A stretch of DNA of 64,000 nt, from contig RPFO01000084.1 in the NCBI GenBank assembly GCA_009746045.1, forward strand, positions 1,232,176 through 1,296,175, written 5' to 3'. Each line of letters begins with the position of its first letter. Positions within the stretch are counted from its first letter, which is position 1. The notes beneath the pieces were generated by a model that made no database searches, had not been told where the DNA came from, and saw only the letters and a program-made list of their open reading frames with translations. Positions 1-12,200 of this stretch are shown in pieces. Source of the stretch: Mesostigma viride (Eukaryota; Streptophyta; Mesostigmatophyceae; Mesostigmatales; Mesostigmataceae). The position numbers and the translations under genes were made by a program.

Positions 1-2087
1 ACTGCGCAACCGTCTTGGCCTGGCCAAGGACAACGTGCCCATCGTAGCCGTCGTGTCTCGCCTCACTGCGCAGAAGGGCATCCACCTCATCAAGCACGCG
101 GCGTTCCGGACGCTAGATCGCGGAGGCCAGTTTGTGCTGCTGGGCTCAGCGCCGGATGGCCGCGTGCAGAACGAGTTCAACGCGCTCGCGGGACAGCTCA
201 GTGCGCAGAACCACCACCGCTGCCGCATGGTGTTCCAGTACGACGAGGTCCTGTCTCGGCTGGTATGTGGTGGTGTGGGATGATCTGGATGATTTTTAGT
301 TGTTTACTGGCGCCCCTCCCAACTACTGGCACGTTTTGTGTGTACACCTTTAAACCCCTGCTGCATGCATACTGTGCACTGACGTAGTGCTGTGGAATGA
401 CCTTGACATCGCTAGCAAGGCCTGCACATCGAGTTGTTCCGCGCACTTTGGAACAAAACTTTTCTGCCCCCATGTGTTTTACTTGCTCTCTGGCTTCCCC
501 TTGCCCTTGAGCTTGTATGCCTCTGCTGATGTTTGCTCGCGATACCCTTCCTTCCTGTAGAGTGCGTGCCTTGTGTAGTGTTTAAGCTGTAGTTATGCTT
601 ATGTAGTATGTTTATGTTTATGTTATGTGTGTGCCGTATGTCAACAGCTCCTGTGCCCAATGCTGTCGCATCCTGTGCCAGATCACCTCGTTGTGTTTAT
701 TTCATTACTAGAATTTTTTCGTTTTGAAGCGCATAGTGCTAACCCATCCGGTGCCCCATCATCATCATTGCCTCGTTCCTTGGGTGTCGTTTTGCCAGAT
801 CTACGCGGCAGCCGACATCCTGGTCGTCCCCTCCATGTTCGAACCGTGCGGTCTCTCCCAGATCATCGCCATGCGCTATGGCACGGTGCCGGTGGTGCGC
901 AGGACTGGAGGTGCGTCATCATGAAGTGGGCGTGGAGATCCGAGCGCATCATGAGCTCTATTGCATGTGTCACATAAGGACCTTGAATATACCTTTCTCT
1001 AATGTAGGCCAAAGCTACGCAATCCTCGATCCTCATAATATTTCACCTTGGTAGTCATCCTGCCAGGTTGCTGCACATAATGGCTGCCCCTCCGGCTTTC
1101 ATCCCCACCTGTCCCTGCTCCGTGCTGTGTGTACATAATGCCTGTGCAACTAGCCATGATCCATCATGCCAATTGTCGTCCTCCATTCACCGTCTCTGCA
1201 CATTGCAAAGTAGTTACCTTCAGCATGGGCCGTCTCATGTGCTGCAGGGCAGTGACCAGGCATACAACTACCCTCTCTAGCAGTGCTGTATTTAGCACCC
1301 CTCGATGTTCCAAGATTTGGAGGGGGGCTGGTTAATGGTTGGTGGCTGCTAGCAGATTGCTCTTGTGTACAGAAGGCTGGACAGTTTTTGTTTGTGCCTT
1401 GTCTTGTCTCCGCCTTGTCATGCCCCAACTTTTTCCTAAACCAACCCCCTTTTAGGGTCCCAGAAGCACCTGACAGGGTCCCAGAATAATATTTATTAAC
1501 ACCTGGGCAGCATTTCTCTGCACCTGATGGAGACCCAGCCAGAAACTCATCTCAACCCCCGAAATCCCCACCCACCCTGGTTATTTCCAGGGGGTGGGGA
1601 TATAATATAAATAAACTGAATAAAGTTAAAGGGGTTGCCTTGCGAAGCCGTAGCCTTTGTGGCACCTATCATGCGTTATCCTCGCCCCATGTGCCCTTTC
1701 TGGGTCATGCTGCCCCCTGACACCTTCTTGCCCCCCCTCTCTCCCTGTGCCCCCCTGTGCCCCCCTTTTACTCCTTCCCCAAATCTGCCCCCCCGCTCTA
1801 TCCCCTCCCCCCCACCACCTTGCGCTCCAGGCCTGAATGACACGGTTTTTGACGTCGACAACGACCGCCAAAAGGCGGCAGATCAGCTGATGGAGCCCAA
1901 CGGGTTTGTCTTTGACGGCTCGGACGCGCTGGGCCTGGACTATGCGCTCAACCGGGCCATCTCGGCGTGGTGGAATGACGTCAACTGGTTCCGCTCCCTG
2001 CAGTCGACCGTCATGCAGCAGGACTGGACGTGGAACACGCCCGCGCTTGACTACGTGGAGCTCTACCAGAACGCGCTCAAAAGCTGA
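1..2087 (+). CDS. Starch synthase (GT5 family, SSIII/SSIV-like), 3' part of gene
   Basis: Transfers glucose from ADP-glucose to growing alpha-1,4-glucan chains in the plastid. Three exons are visible: 1-262 (reading frame from base 2), 799-910 and 1831-2087, with introns GTATGT..CCAG and GTGCGT..CCAG. Phases match at both joins and the last exon ends in TGA. The exons encode the C-terminal GT-B Rossmann half: the VSRLTAQKG segment, then [10 protein letters not shown], the nucleotide-sugar binding segment [15 protein letters not shown] with the catalytic-type Glu, and the [13 protein letters not shown] turn. The end, with [14 protein letters not shown], resembles plant and algal soluble starch synthases III and IV more than granule-bound enzyme. 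The N-terminal half, transit peptide and any carbohydrate-binding modules lie before the window. SSIII versus SSIV cannot be settled here. Confidence 0.9.
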
Positions 2088-3094
2088 GGAGCACACGGGT
2101 TGAGGGCGCTCAAGAGCTAAGGGGGGTGGCGGCAAAGGCTATAAGACGCAGCAACGGTCGAGGGCAGCACTAGTTAGCTTTACATAGGGGTGGGACCCCC
2201 CCCCCCCCCCCCCTAGTTCCAGGGCCACCACTACATCTGAGGGGACCACGCGAGGATGGGCGGTTGTTGACGAGAGCTTGGGCCATGAGGGCGGAGGAGG
2301 CCATGAATGCTGAAACGCCATCAGGGAGGAAAATGCCCTGATGCTGAGGATTTCAGCAGAGCGGAGGCTGGCCAGTGGCCTTAAGTGCAGAGGATGCGAA
2401 TCCTGAGAGTTGGCATGCCACCTACTGCACCAGAAAAGACAGGGCTTTGGCCCCCTCTAAAGAAGTCTAATTTGATAAACATGCTTACAGTGGATACGGC
2501 TTCTGGTGTTGGGGCTTTGCCAGCCAGGGACATGTGGGGTGGGGTGTGCCTTTTGCAGCAACAAGCCCTTTGGCAGCAACAAATGCCAAGCTGTGAGCTT
2601 GAGTGCCTCTCCTTTTGGGTATGGCAGAAGCTGTCTGGCAGATGGTAAACTGTTTACCCACGTTACTTTGGCCGATGAGAGGCCTTGTATCTTTCTTTGA
2701 ACACCTGTGTTTTTGAATTTGTTGAGACAGTTGCACGCATCATGTCTCGTGTTCGTTTTTTTGAGGTCCATGCTTTCGTTGCATCGGAACGGTGTTCGTC
2801 TCTAGGGCATCGCCATCCCTCACTGTGTGGTGTAATTTGTGCCCATCTAGGTCGTCGGCTTTGCAGCTTCTGATGTGTCATATATTTTATCGCCCTTGCT
2901 GAAAAGGGCACTTTACATTGGTCTGTCAATCGGAGCGGTTTTGCACAGATTGTAGATCTTCTCTTTGTCTGGGAAACATTGAAAGTTTTTTTTTTTTTTA
3001 AGAAACTGTTGTTCCATTTCCAACAGGAGATCCATAACTGATTATGTCGCCCTCGAAATTCCAAGAACTGGTTGCTCTTACACATGGGCGTGGT
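2088..3094. other. Starch synthase 3' UTR and intergenic spacer
   Basis: No convincing coding region. A run of 16 or so C lies near 2198-2213 and a T-run near 2987-2999. The 3' UTR of the starch synthase must lie here, but I see no clear polyadenylation signal. Confidence 0.5.
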
Positions 3095-4198
3095 GGTGAA
3101 ATTAAATTAAACAAAATTTAAATTTACCTATTACATGAATATAATTAAATAATAACATGACTCCGCATGGGGAGATCTTGTAGCGCATATTCCCTTGCTG
3201 ATGGATGGGGGTGGGCAAAGCCGCAAGGCCTAACTAAGTAACGCTAAACTCTTCTACAAAAATCCTAGCTACTACACTCAGCAAAGCGCCCCTTCCTCCT
3301 GGGGGGGGGGGCTTGCCCACAGGGGCTGGCATGTGGGCTTGGACTATGGTCTGCCACCTCTTCTTGTCCTGCATGGCAGTCCAAGCAAGAGAGAGGGAGG
3401 ATGTTCAAACTGGGCTGGGAACACTAGGTCGAAAAAGCAACTGATTTGTACAGGGTTTACCAACCTTGACTGGGAATGTCCTTGGGGCCAGGCCAGGTCA
3501 GGATATGCCGCCCTGGTTGGCCAAGCCGCTGGGGGCCGGCCAGACGTACCAAGGGCGGTGTCTGACCTGACTGGTTCGAGCAAGATGTGCTACGAATGCT
3601 ATCCTACACTGCCTAATCTCATCCGTAATACGGGGCATACCCTTAAACAAAGTCTAAAGATCTATGAGTGAAAAACCCTACATTCAGGACCTGTCCGAGT
3701 ATCCTGTAAACCGTGGCGTTCCTGGCCGGGTGACCAGCTTGTCCTCGAGCATCCATGCCTCTGCGCGGTAGGTGAGCGCCGTGAGGACCAGGACCTTGAA
3801 GAGCACGCGCTTGCGGTCCTCGCCCAGGTCCTTTGAGTGCCAATAGGTGCTGAGCGAGCGGAGCCTGGCCCAGGCCAGGCAGATGCGGGTGTCCACATCG
3901 TCGGCAGTGTCGAGGAGCATGCTCCCCAGCAGTTTGAAGCGATCGCGGAACGGGACCTCAGTCTCGTCTAGCAGCCGCGGCAGCGGCGGGTGACTGGTAG
4001 CCCAAATCACCATCGCCTCAGTTTTGACACTAATCTCCAACCCCACCGCCCGCGCCTCCAAGCCCAGACAGTCCAGCCAGGTCTGAATGTGCGCTCGGGG
4101 CGCCCGATGAGGGTGGTATCATCCGCATAAATCAGGTCGGACAGGCGGTAGCCAGAGCCACCGCCGCCCTCGCGTTGATGTCCAAGCCAGGCTCGAAC
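3095..4198 (-). mobile_element. 5'-truncated LINE (LINE-D)
   Basis: Minus-strand fragment of the same APE-type LINE family as LINE-E at 38.7-40.3 kb. It carries part of the reverse transcriptase palm, with the YADDTTLIG catalytic box near 4110-4150, followed by the thumb region (RDRFKLLGS and DTRICLAWARLRSL) in a second frame, so it is frameshifted. Compared with LINE-E it starts abruptly near 4198, right after the segment matching 'gatgtccaagcc', as expected for 5' truncation during target-primed reverse transcription. Its 3' end at 3095-3175 is A/T rich and preceded by the family tail (a variant of CTCCNNNNGGAG). Confidence 0.8.
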
Positions 4199-4530
4199 TC
4201 CTATACACAGAATCAAGATCGGGCAGTTATCTGGCTTTGCTACACTTCCTTTATGGAGGTTTTCACATCAGTAGACATTCTATATTGCATACTCAAGGAC
4301 CCTAGCTGCCTGGGAGCGGCATCACCAAGGAGCTGGCGAGCTCATAAACGCCTGTCATGGCTCTTCAGCCTGCTCGGGAAAACAAGGTTGTTGTAGGGAA
4401 GGTGAGAATATGTGAGTTACATATCACCTCCCCGGCCACCTGTTTTGCTTCCATTAAACATGGCTTGTACTTCCAAGATGACAGGGATCAGGTCCTTATG
4501 ACCATGAAGGATGCACCTTTTATCCATTAG
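4199..4530. other. Unannotated spacer between two LINE copies
   Basis: About 330 bases without a supported gene. It separates the truncated 5' end of LINE-D from the 3' tail of LINE-A and could be old host spacer or degraded repeat. Confidence 0.4.
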
Positions 4531-4682
4531 CGACATGACATTAATTAATTAATTAATTAGACTCGTGCTCCCGTTGGGAAGTCACGGAGCATTAACCCCG
4601 ATGGATGGATGGATGGGTGCAAACAGTCCTACCGGTCTAATCTATCTACATCGGCTACATACTACATCTATCTAACAACATT

Positions 4683-6910
4683 CTAACTACAACATCTATC
4701 TAGGCAGCCGCACGCTGCCCTAGGGGAGCTATCTGGCGTGCCTCCCACGGGATTGCACACGCGGGCGCTTCCCCACTGGGGGGGCTCGTTGTCCTCTATG
4801 ACCTGGGCCCACTTGGCCTTGTCCATCATCTTCTTCCAAATCACGGAGAGGCCTAGGCCCCCCATGTCTTCTACTAGCTGTTCTTTGAAGGTGCGGGCCT
4901 TGCGGCGTCTAACATCACTAGGCCCAGCCCACGTCAGGAGGTCGGCCGGCCAGGCTGGGCTGGTCGCAGTCCTGCGGGGGGGCCACGTGAGGTGTCTACC
5001 TGGTTGGTGCGAGCTAGGTGCCCTACTAGCTGCAGGCGTCGTTGCTTAATGGTGCTGGTGATATAGGGCATGCCCTGGTACAGGTCCTCATTGCGGACAT
5101 GAGCAGCATATCCTACTCTGAAAATGGAACGCAGCATGTTGGTGACCGCGCCGTCCAGCTTGCGGGCCAGGTCGGCGGTGAGGGTCCACGTCTCGGCCCC
5201 ATACGTGAGAACAGGAAGGACGAGGACCTTGAACAGGTCCTGTTTCTCGATCTTGCCCAGGGGCTTGCGCCACAGGGCCCGGTACTGGCGTAAAGCGTGC
5301 CAGGCGAGGGAGATGCGATGGTCCACATCAACCTCGCAGCTGGGGAGCAGGCTGCCCAGCAGCTTAACGCGGTCCCGATACAGGACTCGAGAGCCGTCTA
5401 GGAGATAGAGGGGCGGCGGTGAGTTGGTGAGCCCAACCGCCAGGGCCTCTGTCTTCTTGCTGACCTCAAGCCCCACTGCACGGGCCTCGAGAGCCAGGCA
5501 GTCAAGCCATGTCTGCACGTGCTCAGTGTCCTCGAAGAGGGTGGTGTCGTCTGCGTAAATGATGTCTGCCAGCCGAATCTCCGTGTCCGCACCGCCATGC
5601 CAGAATTTGTTAGCAACCTGCACTCCTGGTTCCCTGCCCACGATGCGGGCAAATCGCTTGCGCGCCTGAATCATTACGTATTCGACAACAATAATGAACA
5701 GGTAGGGCGACAGCACGCAGCCCTGCCACACACCCTTCTGTAAAGGGCATGGGGGCGTGGTCCCGTAAGAAGTGCGCACCGAAGTGGTGGACCCTTCATA
5801 CAGGTTGCGGATGACAGCAATCAGGGGGCGGGGGATCCGGAACAACTCGAGGATGTCCCAAAGCGCAGGCCAGAAAACCGAATCGAAGGCTTTGATGAAG
5901 TCCACCAGCACAAGGTGCAAAGGGGACTCACCAGGCTGAAGGCGTTGCAGTTCCTCCACCAGTCGGCGAGTAGCGAAGAGCGCCTGTACTGTGTTGCGAC
6001 CTGAACGGAAGCCGTGCTGAGTCTCGCTGAGGTGACCGTCCAGGGCCGTGCGCAGGCGGTTCAGGATGAGCCGCATAAGAAGCTTGAGGGGGGCACTTTG
6101 AATGCACACCCCTCTGTAGTTGCCGGGGTCGGCAGGCGACCCCTTGTTCTTGTACAGCATCGTGCGAAAACTGTGTTGCCAGGCCGCTGGAGGTGGTTGC
6201 GACGACAGCAGAAGGCGGTTGCAGATGTCCCGGAAGAGCAGCATAACACCTGTGTCCTCGAATTCGGCTGCAAGTTTTACAACTGCGGCCGGAATCTCGT
6301 CAGAGCCGGTGGCTGCGTCATAACGCAGGCGCTGGACCGCCTCCGTGACCTCGCGAGAGGTGAAAGGAGGCATGTCAGACGGGTCGCCAAGTGGGCCGAC
6401 CAGCGGGGGGACTAGGTAGTCCGCCGCTGACCTAGGCGGGGCAGGGGGCCCAGCGGGGCCGGCCAGGGCGGCCGGGCGGGCGGCGGCGGCTGGGAGCAGG
6501 GGTGGGGGCGGCGCAGCTGTCCCCACGACCTCGGCCGTGGCCGTGGCCCAGGTACGAAGCCGCTTGGCTGGGGCGCCGGGGACGTCGTGGCGGTGGGGCC
6601 GGCCGAGGCCGTCCGGGTGCCCGAGGCGCTTGTACCAGAACCAGGCCCCCTTGCCGTCGTGCTTCTGCTGGCAGCTGCGCAGGTCCTTGACCATCTGCTG
6701 AGCATCTGCCTTCTCAGCCTGCTCGTAGGCGGCCCTCAGAGCTGCTTGCAGCCCAGGTTTGGCGATCGGATCTCTGTTGCGGCGGAGCATCTGCCTGGCG
6801 GCGACCACTGTCGGTGCGTGACGGTGGACAGCAAGCTGCCGGCGCGGAGGCAAGGTGGGGAGGGTGCGGGCAGCCAGGCGATACTTGGCGGCGACACCAC
6901 GGAGGATCAC
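4683..6910 (-). CDS. LINE-A reverse transcriptase domain of ORF2
   Basis: RNA-dependent DNA polymerase used for target-primed reverse transcription. The main frame, 6910-4934, holds the RT fingers and palm: YRGVCIQSAPLKLLMRLI, then HGFRSGRNTVQALFA, DFIKAFDSVFW, the GVWQGCVLSPYLF turn and the catalytic IIYADDTTLF. The C-terminal segment RRLQLVGHLART is typical of many LINEs. Near 4945 the homology moves to another frame, giving the end MGGLGLSVIWKK...AKWAQVIEDNEP and a stop at 4683, so one base has been gained or lost. The N-terminus begins where the endonuclease frame stops (near 6907), implying a second frame change in what should be a single ORF2 protein. Confidence 0.85.
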
Positions 6911-7935
6911 TGAAATATCCCCCGGCGGCGGAATGGCGTGTAACTGCTGTCGGCTGCCCCGGCGTCGAATACGGCCAGGAAATCATCCCTGTGCGACATA
7001 GCGGCCTGCTCTGCTGCTGACATCTTGTCGGCATCCTTCAGCACAATCCGGAGCACTTTCAGATCTGGCTGAGGTGCCAGCTGTCGCGACGGTTTCACCC
7101 CAGGAAACCGCAATCTGATGCGAGCGAGCACGAGACGATGATCAGATTCCACCGTGCTGACAGAATCTTGCAGGACGCGAGCATCGACAACTGAGGGGCG
7201 CTGAGCCCGACGTACGCAGACATAATCAAGGCACACCACCCGATCCGACGGCCCAAAAAAGGTGGCCAGCTGCTCAGCGGGGCGTGCGAAAGAAGCATTG
7301 CATGCAACCAGCGCAGATTCTGCCAGCAGATTCGCAAATAAAGGCGTGTTACCGTTGGCTGTCGTGTTGGTTGGGGAATACTGAGCGCCCCCAGTGCCAA
7401 CTGGCAGCGTGGCGTTGGCGTCGAGCAGCATAACCAGGAAGTGCCGAGCTGGGATGTTGGCCTCCTCCTCCTTGAGGGCGTCGAAGAAGGCCTCACGTTC
7501 CGCCTGAGCTCGACCCGCATGTGGTGCATATCCCACGATAACGGTTAGCGTGTGGTGTGAATGGCCCTCAGTGGCCGAAAAAGTGGCCACTAGCACACGC
7601 GGGGACCGCAGCACGATGGACTGGAGCTGCTCTGATGCTGCCGGCGAGCACAAGAGGCCCACACCACCTTGGCCCGGCGCGTCGCCGCCACCATAGTGGA
7701 ACCGCCAGCCTGCACGCAGGTCGTCGACCAGCAGACCGTTGACCGCGTGCTGAGGGTCAACGGTGCGTCGGTGCTCCTGGACTCCAAGAACAGCGATCTT
7801 GTTGTCGGCGCACAGGGCGATCAGCTCGTCGACGCGTTGGCGTGCTGGGGTGCCGCCGCTCGTAGAAGGATCTGCAGGGAGGGTGCGCACGTTAAAACTT
7901 GCAATACCAAGAATGGGCCGTTGCCCTATTAGCGG
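6907..7935 (-). CDS. LINE-A APE-type endonuclease domain of ORF2
   Basis: Nicks the target DNA to prime reverse transcription. Motifs in order: the start GQRPILGIASFNVRTL, the catalytic-type GVQEHR, GVGLLC, VIVGYAPHAG, the metal- and phosphate-contact segment LVMLLDANATLP, and the C-terminal STVESDHRLVLARI. This is the exonuclease-endonuclease-phosphatase fold of APE-type LINEs. No ATG precedes the first conserved residues: the frame begins just after a long C-rich tract at 7933-8015, so ORF2 translation may start unconventionally (reinitiation, read-through or non-AUG). A GTG at 7890 lies inside the conserved part and is unlikely to be the start. Confidence 0.85.
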   Translation of the reverse strand, partial: PLIGQRPILGIASFNVRTLPADPSTSGGTPARQRVDELIALCADNKIAVLGVQEHRRTVDPQHAVNGLLVDDLRAGWRFHYGGGDAPGQGGVGLLCSPAASEQLQSIVLRSPRVLVATFSATEGHSHHTLTVIVGYAPHAGRAQAEREAFFDALKEEEANIPARHFLVMLLDANATLPVGTGGAQYSPTNTTANGNTPLFANLLAESALVACNASFARPAEQLATFFGPSDRVVCLDYVCVRRAQRPSVVDARVLQDSVSTVESDHRLVLARIRLRFPGVKPSRQLAPQPDLKVLRIVLKDADKMSAAEQAAMSHRDDFLAVFDAGAADSSYTPFRRRGIFQ

Positions 7936-8016
7936 GGGGGTGGGGGTGGGGGTGGGGGTGGAGAAGGGTAGTGCTGGAGGTGGGGGTGGGGGGGGGGGGG
8001 GGGAGGGGGAGGGTGG
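7932..8016 (-). repeat. C-rich tract before LINE ORF2 (G-rich on plus strand)
   Basis: On the plus strand this is a run of G5T units, then a run of more than 15 G. On the LINE sense strand it is CCCCCA repeats directly ahead of the endonuclease. LINE-B has a matching C-rich tract at 35250-35330 in the same place, so it belongs to the element. The G-rich strand could form quadruplexes. Confidence 0.7.
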
Positions 8017-8303
8017 CGATTGGGGTTAATGCTTGTCAACGCATGGAGGCTTTCTTTCAGGACGGATATGCGTCGTCTCCGTCCTGGCTGGGGTCGCCGG
8101 CGTGTCGACTGGGCCTCATCCCGCTCAAGGCGGGCTAGGAGGCGTGTGAGGCTGGTAAATTGGCGGGAAGGTTGACCGTGGCGTGCCTGGCGACCTTGCA
8201 TCCTCATCATGCTCGCACGGTGCGACATGAGGATGGAAAGGGGCTTGTTTATAAAAGGCTGTGCCCAAAGCCTATTGTACCGCGAGGCCGCGAGGGTGTG
8301 CCC

Positions 8304-8754
8304 TTACCGGGCGCCATCCATACCCGGGACGTGCGTAGACGATGATGACGCAGCTGGGGGGGCGGGCCTGGTACGGCCCGACTTGTGCCGCTTGTTAGGA
8401 GCCTGCACCTCCGTGCGCTGGCCGTTGATGAAGAGCACGGGGGTGTCGTGGACGAGGCGGACGTAGACCTTCTGGCCATCATTCCTGGCCTTGATCGCCA
8501 CGTCGCTGCCCAGCAGACCGTTCTTGATGACTAGCTGGGCCGGGGAGAGGAGGTCGTCGAGGCTCGGCGCGTTTCTCCCGCCTAGGAGCTTGCGGGCGTG
8601 GAGTACCTTCACCTTGCTGGCCACATTCGCGAAGGTCACCCGGATGGAGCCAGGCTGGCCCGCCATCCAGGCTGCCGACTCAATGCGGATGCGTTCGTTG
8701 CCCAGATGCAGCCGGCCCACGATGAGGCTGTGATACAGGCGTTGCGCTAGCATC
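8304..8754 (-). CDS. LINE-A ORF1, C-terminal part
   Basis: C-terminal end of the LINE nucleic-acid-binding ORF1 protein. It contains the segment FANVASKVKVLHARKLL and the stretch LDDLLSPAQLVIKNGLL...VYVRLVHDTPVLFINGQ, typical of L1-type ORF1 (transposase-22-like) C-termini. LINE-C has the same module at 58200-58350. It continues in frame from the block ending at 31522 once the inserted LTR element and one copy of GCATC are left out. The stop is at 8304, about 370 bases before the endonuclease. Confidence 0.75.
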
Positions 8755-9211
8755 AGTTAGATGAGATGCTTAGGCTGACACACGGATTTCCGGCCTGCGC
8801 GCCGCATATTGCCTACCGCGGCTGAGCGGGACACCTCAGTACTGTACGGCAGGGCGTACGGTACTGAGGCGTCAGGTGGACTGACGTGCGGTTAGTGCCA
8901 GACTGTGCCTAGACTCTAGCTCGACCCGCCAGGTCCGGGTTATCCGGGTCTGACGGGCCGAGTGCAGTTGATGCTAGTGACGTGGTCGCATGGCATTGCA
9001 GTGTACAGTTGTCCACTGGTAGGTGCTGCAGGTAGCACCGCCATAGGCATATAGGCGTAGCACTGGGGAGTGCCGCAGCACCCGAGTTTGCCCAGACGTT
9101 CCATTCTGAGCCCTCAGCTTACACTACTCTCTCATTGTATTATTGCTAATACAACCATCCTTCCATTTCAGCTTTCGGCAGTTGTCCATCGTCGTGAGAC
9201 TCGTTCCAACT
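8755..9211 (+). repeat. R1 5' long terminal repeat
   Basis: 457 bp, nearly identical to 31065-31521. It begins AGTTAG and ends CCAACT, a short inverted terminal pair. Confidence 0.93.
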
Positions 9212-9224
9212 TGGACTGAAAAGC
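9212..9224 (+). promoter_or_regulatory. R1 primer-binding site
   Basis: TGGACTGAAAAGC directly follows the 5' LTR. A leading TGG pairs with a tRNA 3' CCA end. I cannot name the tRNA. Confidence 0.6.
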
Positions 9225-9253
9225 TTTTTTATTTTTTCCGAAAAACAAAAAAT

Positions 9254-12200
9254 ATGGCTTCCAACAACGGCAACGACAACAACAACAAGGGGAAGGCGCC
9301 TGCCAGGCGCACCTCACCCCGACTCTCGCCGGAGGGCACGCCCTCCACCAACGATGCAGCGAGGGTGACGCCCAACGTCACCTTCCGCACGGTGGTCGCC
9401 GACCACCCCAGGCGTCGGACCCCGCAGGTGGGGCCCGGCGCCCGGGGGATGGCGAGTGGACGCCCGTTTGCCACTGGCGGCTCGTCCGCCATGGCACCCG
9501 GGGGGCAGGTCCCCCAGGCACGTAATTCCCCCGTCGCAGGTGACGGGGGTCGTGAACGAAGCGACTCCTCGGAAGAGGATGGGAGGGTGCAGCCTGCGAG
9601 GCCACGGCCTTCGCTCGAGATTTTGTCCCAGACGCCTGCGACGTCTGGTAATCTCTCGGTGGGCCGACAGATGGCCATCCTGGACATCGACCGGTATGGG
9701 GAGCATGTTCCGCCACCTGTCGCGTTCGGGCGCTTACCTCATCTTCTCCCCATTGGGGAAGACGATATCCCAGCGTTCATTTCGGTGAACGGCTGGATCA
9801 TTCGGCAACGTTTTCAGTTGACGGCAGACGAGCCGATACATGCGATTGAGGTTCATCGGACGCAAACGATGATCGAGAGTCGTCTGCGGATGCAGTTCCA
9901 CCTGATCCAGGTGGCAGTTTGGCTGTGGTGTTTCGCCAATAGGAATAGGCGAAACCCAGGCACTGTGGATCAGTGGGCGTCCAGGCAGCGTCAGAGAGAG
10001 GCGCTGCGCGTGGTCGCCACGCAGGAGATCACGCTGACTCCGTTGGGGCCGTGGCCCCAAGTCACGCCAGTTGGCTGGGGCCCGGAGAGGCGTGAGGCGG
10101 CTGCGATGCCGCCTGCGACGGAGCGCGGGGCGGCAGTCGCCCCTACCACGCCCATGGGTGGTGAAACCACCCAGGACCCTCTGGCAGGTCAGAGGGTCCA
10201 ACCTCAGCAGCGGGCTCCCCCGCCCAGCGTGGGGGGCCAGGTGGCTGAGGAGGCCACCGGGGTTGCAGGGACCCCGGCGGCGACGCCAGCTCCCGGGGTC
10301 GCAGGGACCCCGGCAGCGACGCCGGCGCCTCCGGCGCTGGCGGGGGATGCAGCCCCCATGGAGGGTGTCACTGGCACCTCCAGCGGCTCTGGGGGGCAGG
10401 CCCCCTCTAGCCGCACCAAGGACAAGGCCCTGGCAGGGCCGGAGGGGCCTCAGGGTCCCACCTTGGCAGGGCAGCAGCCGGCACGGCTGGACGGCGATCT
10501 GGAAGGTCGGGACTTCATCACCTTGGGTGATGAGCCTGTGTGGCATGCCATACAGGCTGCTACAGCCTCCTTCCGTGGGCTGGCCGACCGGAGCCAGCAG
10601 ATGCACGTCGCGGAGGCGGGCAGCCTGGTGTGTGCGATTATCACGCACATCCTGGGCTTGCCCAACCTCCATGCGGACACACGCAGGGTGTGTGACGACT
10701 TGCTGCCTGCCCTGCAGGCCCTCCTCTCAGGAAGGAGGGTGCAGGGCAACAGGGTTCGCCTGGTGCGACTCCTGGAGCTCCTGCACAATGCCATCCTGAA
10801 AGGGGCGGGTAGGTGGTTGCCTACCTGGCTGCATCATGATTTTACTAACCCTACTGACGATGAAGTGTCACTCTCTCCCACCTTCCATGACTGGGAGGAG
10901 GCCCGCAGCAGGAGGCGAGAAGTCACACATACTCACACCCCCACCCAGCCCACCCCTATGTTGCCTAACCCTCCTACACAGCCCATGCTTGCCCCTCCTG
11001 CTCAGCTCACTCAAGTAGCACTTCCCTCTCAGCATGTCTCTCCTGTGCATGCTGCAGCAGCAACACCATCTTCTCCCTCTCCCCCTGCATCCCCCTCTAG
11101 GTGGCCCACTTACAATGAAAACCGTCCTGTGGATAGGATTAATGTCAGGGGGCTGCCTGAGGGGTACACTAGGGAGCAGGGGAATCATGCAGTTCTCTCT
11201 CTTCAGCTGGCTAGGGAGGAACTGAATGTCAAGAATTGGTTTGGATCTCTCATGCAGGGGGATTTTTACCATCAGTCCTCCTCTCAGATTCAGAATCTCA
11301 TCCTTGTCTTCCAGCGTAGGTATCCCAAGTGGCAGGACACGCAGGCTAGGGCAGTTTGGGAGGCATTCATGAAGGAGCTAACTGACCTCCTCTCCACCCC
11401 CTCATCTGTGGACATATATGGGGCATTCAGGTGGGTAGAGGAATACAGGGTCACCTCCGTAGACTATGTGGCTGAGACCAAGAAATATGAGCTAGCCATC
11501 AAAGCACGTCCGGATGTCCAGCAGCTAGATCACAAGTTCTTGCTGCGTTCCTTCCTTGAGAAACTCAAACTTGACAAAAACACCTACGCTATGCTTGCAA
11601 CAGGAATGGCAAAGTACTGGGAGGACATGAAGGAGGCATTGGATTATATCAAGCTGGCCCTGGCCCCACTAAGCCAGGGGGCCATGGGCACCTCTGTAAA
11701 GAGGGTCAGGGGGGAGGATAGGGAGGAGGAGGACAGGGAGAGGGAACTACAGGAGCAAGAGACCTGTAACCATGGCAGAGGTGAAGTCCCTGCTGGGACA
11801 GATGTTTAAAGGCAAGGGCAAGGGCAAGGGCAAGGGCAAGGGCAAGGGCAGGGGCTGGGGCAAGGGCAAGGGTAAGGGGCAGTCTCCCTCCAAGGGGGGC
11901 AGCTCCAGCAACAACAACAACAACAGCAACAGCAACAACAACAACAACAGAAACAACAACAACAACAACAAAAACAACAAGCAGGACAAGGAGGACAAGT
12001 CTTCTCTGCGGTGCACCCGCTGTGGCATGAGGTACCATGAACGACCAACCTGCCACAAGAACGAGGACGAGCTGGGGCGTCTGGACGTCCTGTGCCACAA
12101 GTGCCACGAGCCGCCCCACGGTGACCCCAAGGACTGCAAGCGGCCTCCTTACGGCAAGAAGTGTGAGTCTCCATCTCATGCTGGCTTGAGTGTGCCTGCT

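Noticed and set aside
9143-9253. Upstream start for the R1 gag frame
   Set aside because: The first codons would lie in the LTR and primer-binding site; ATG at 9254 fits the element layout better.
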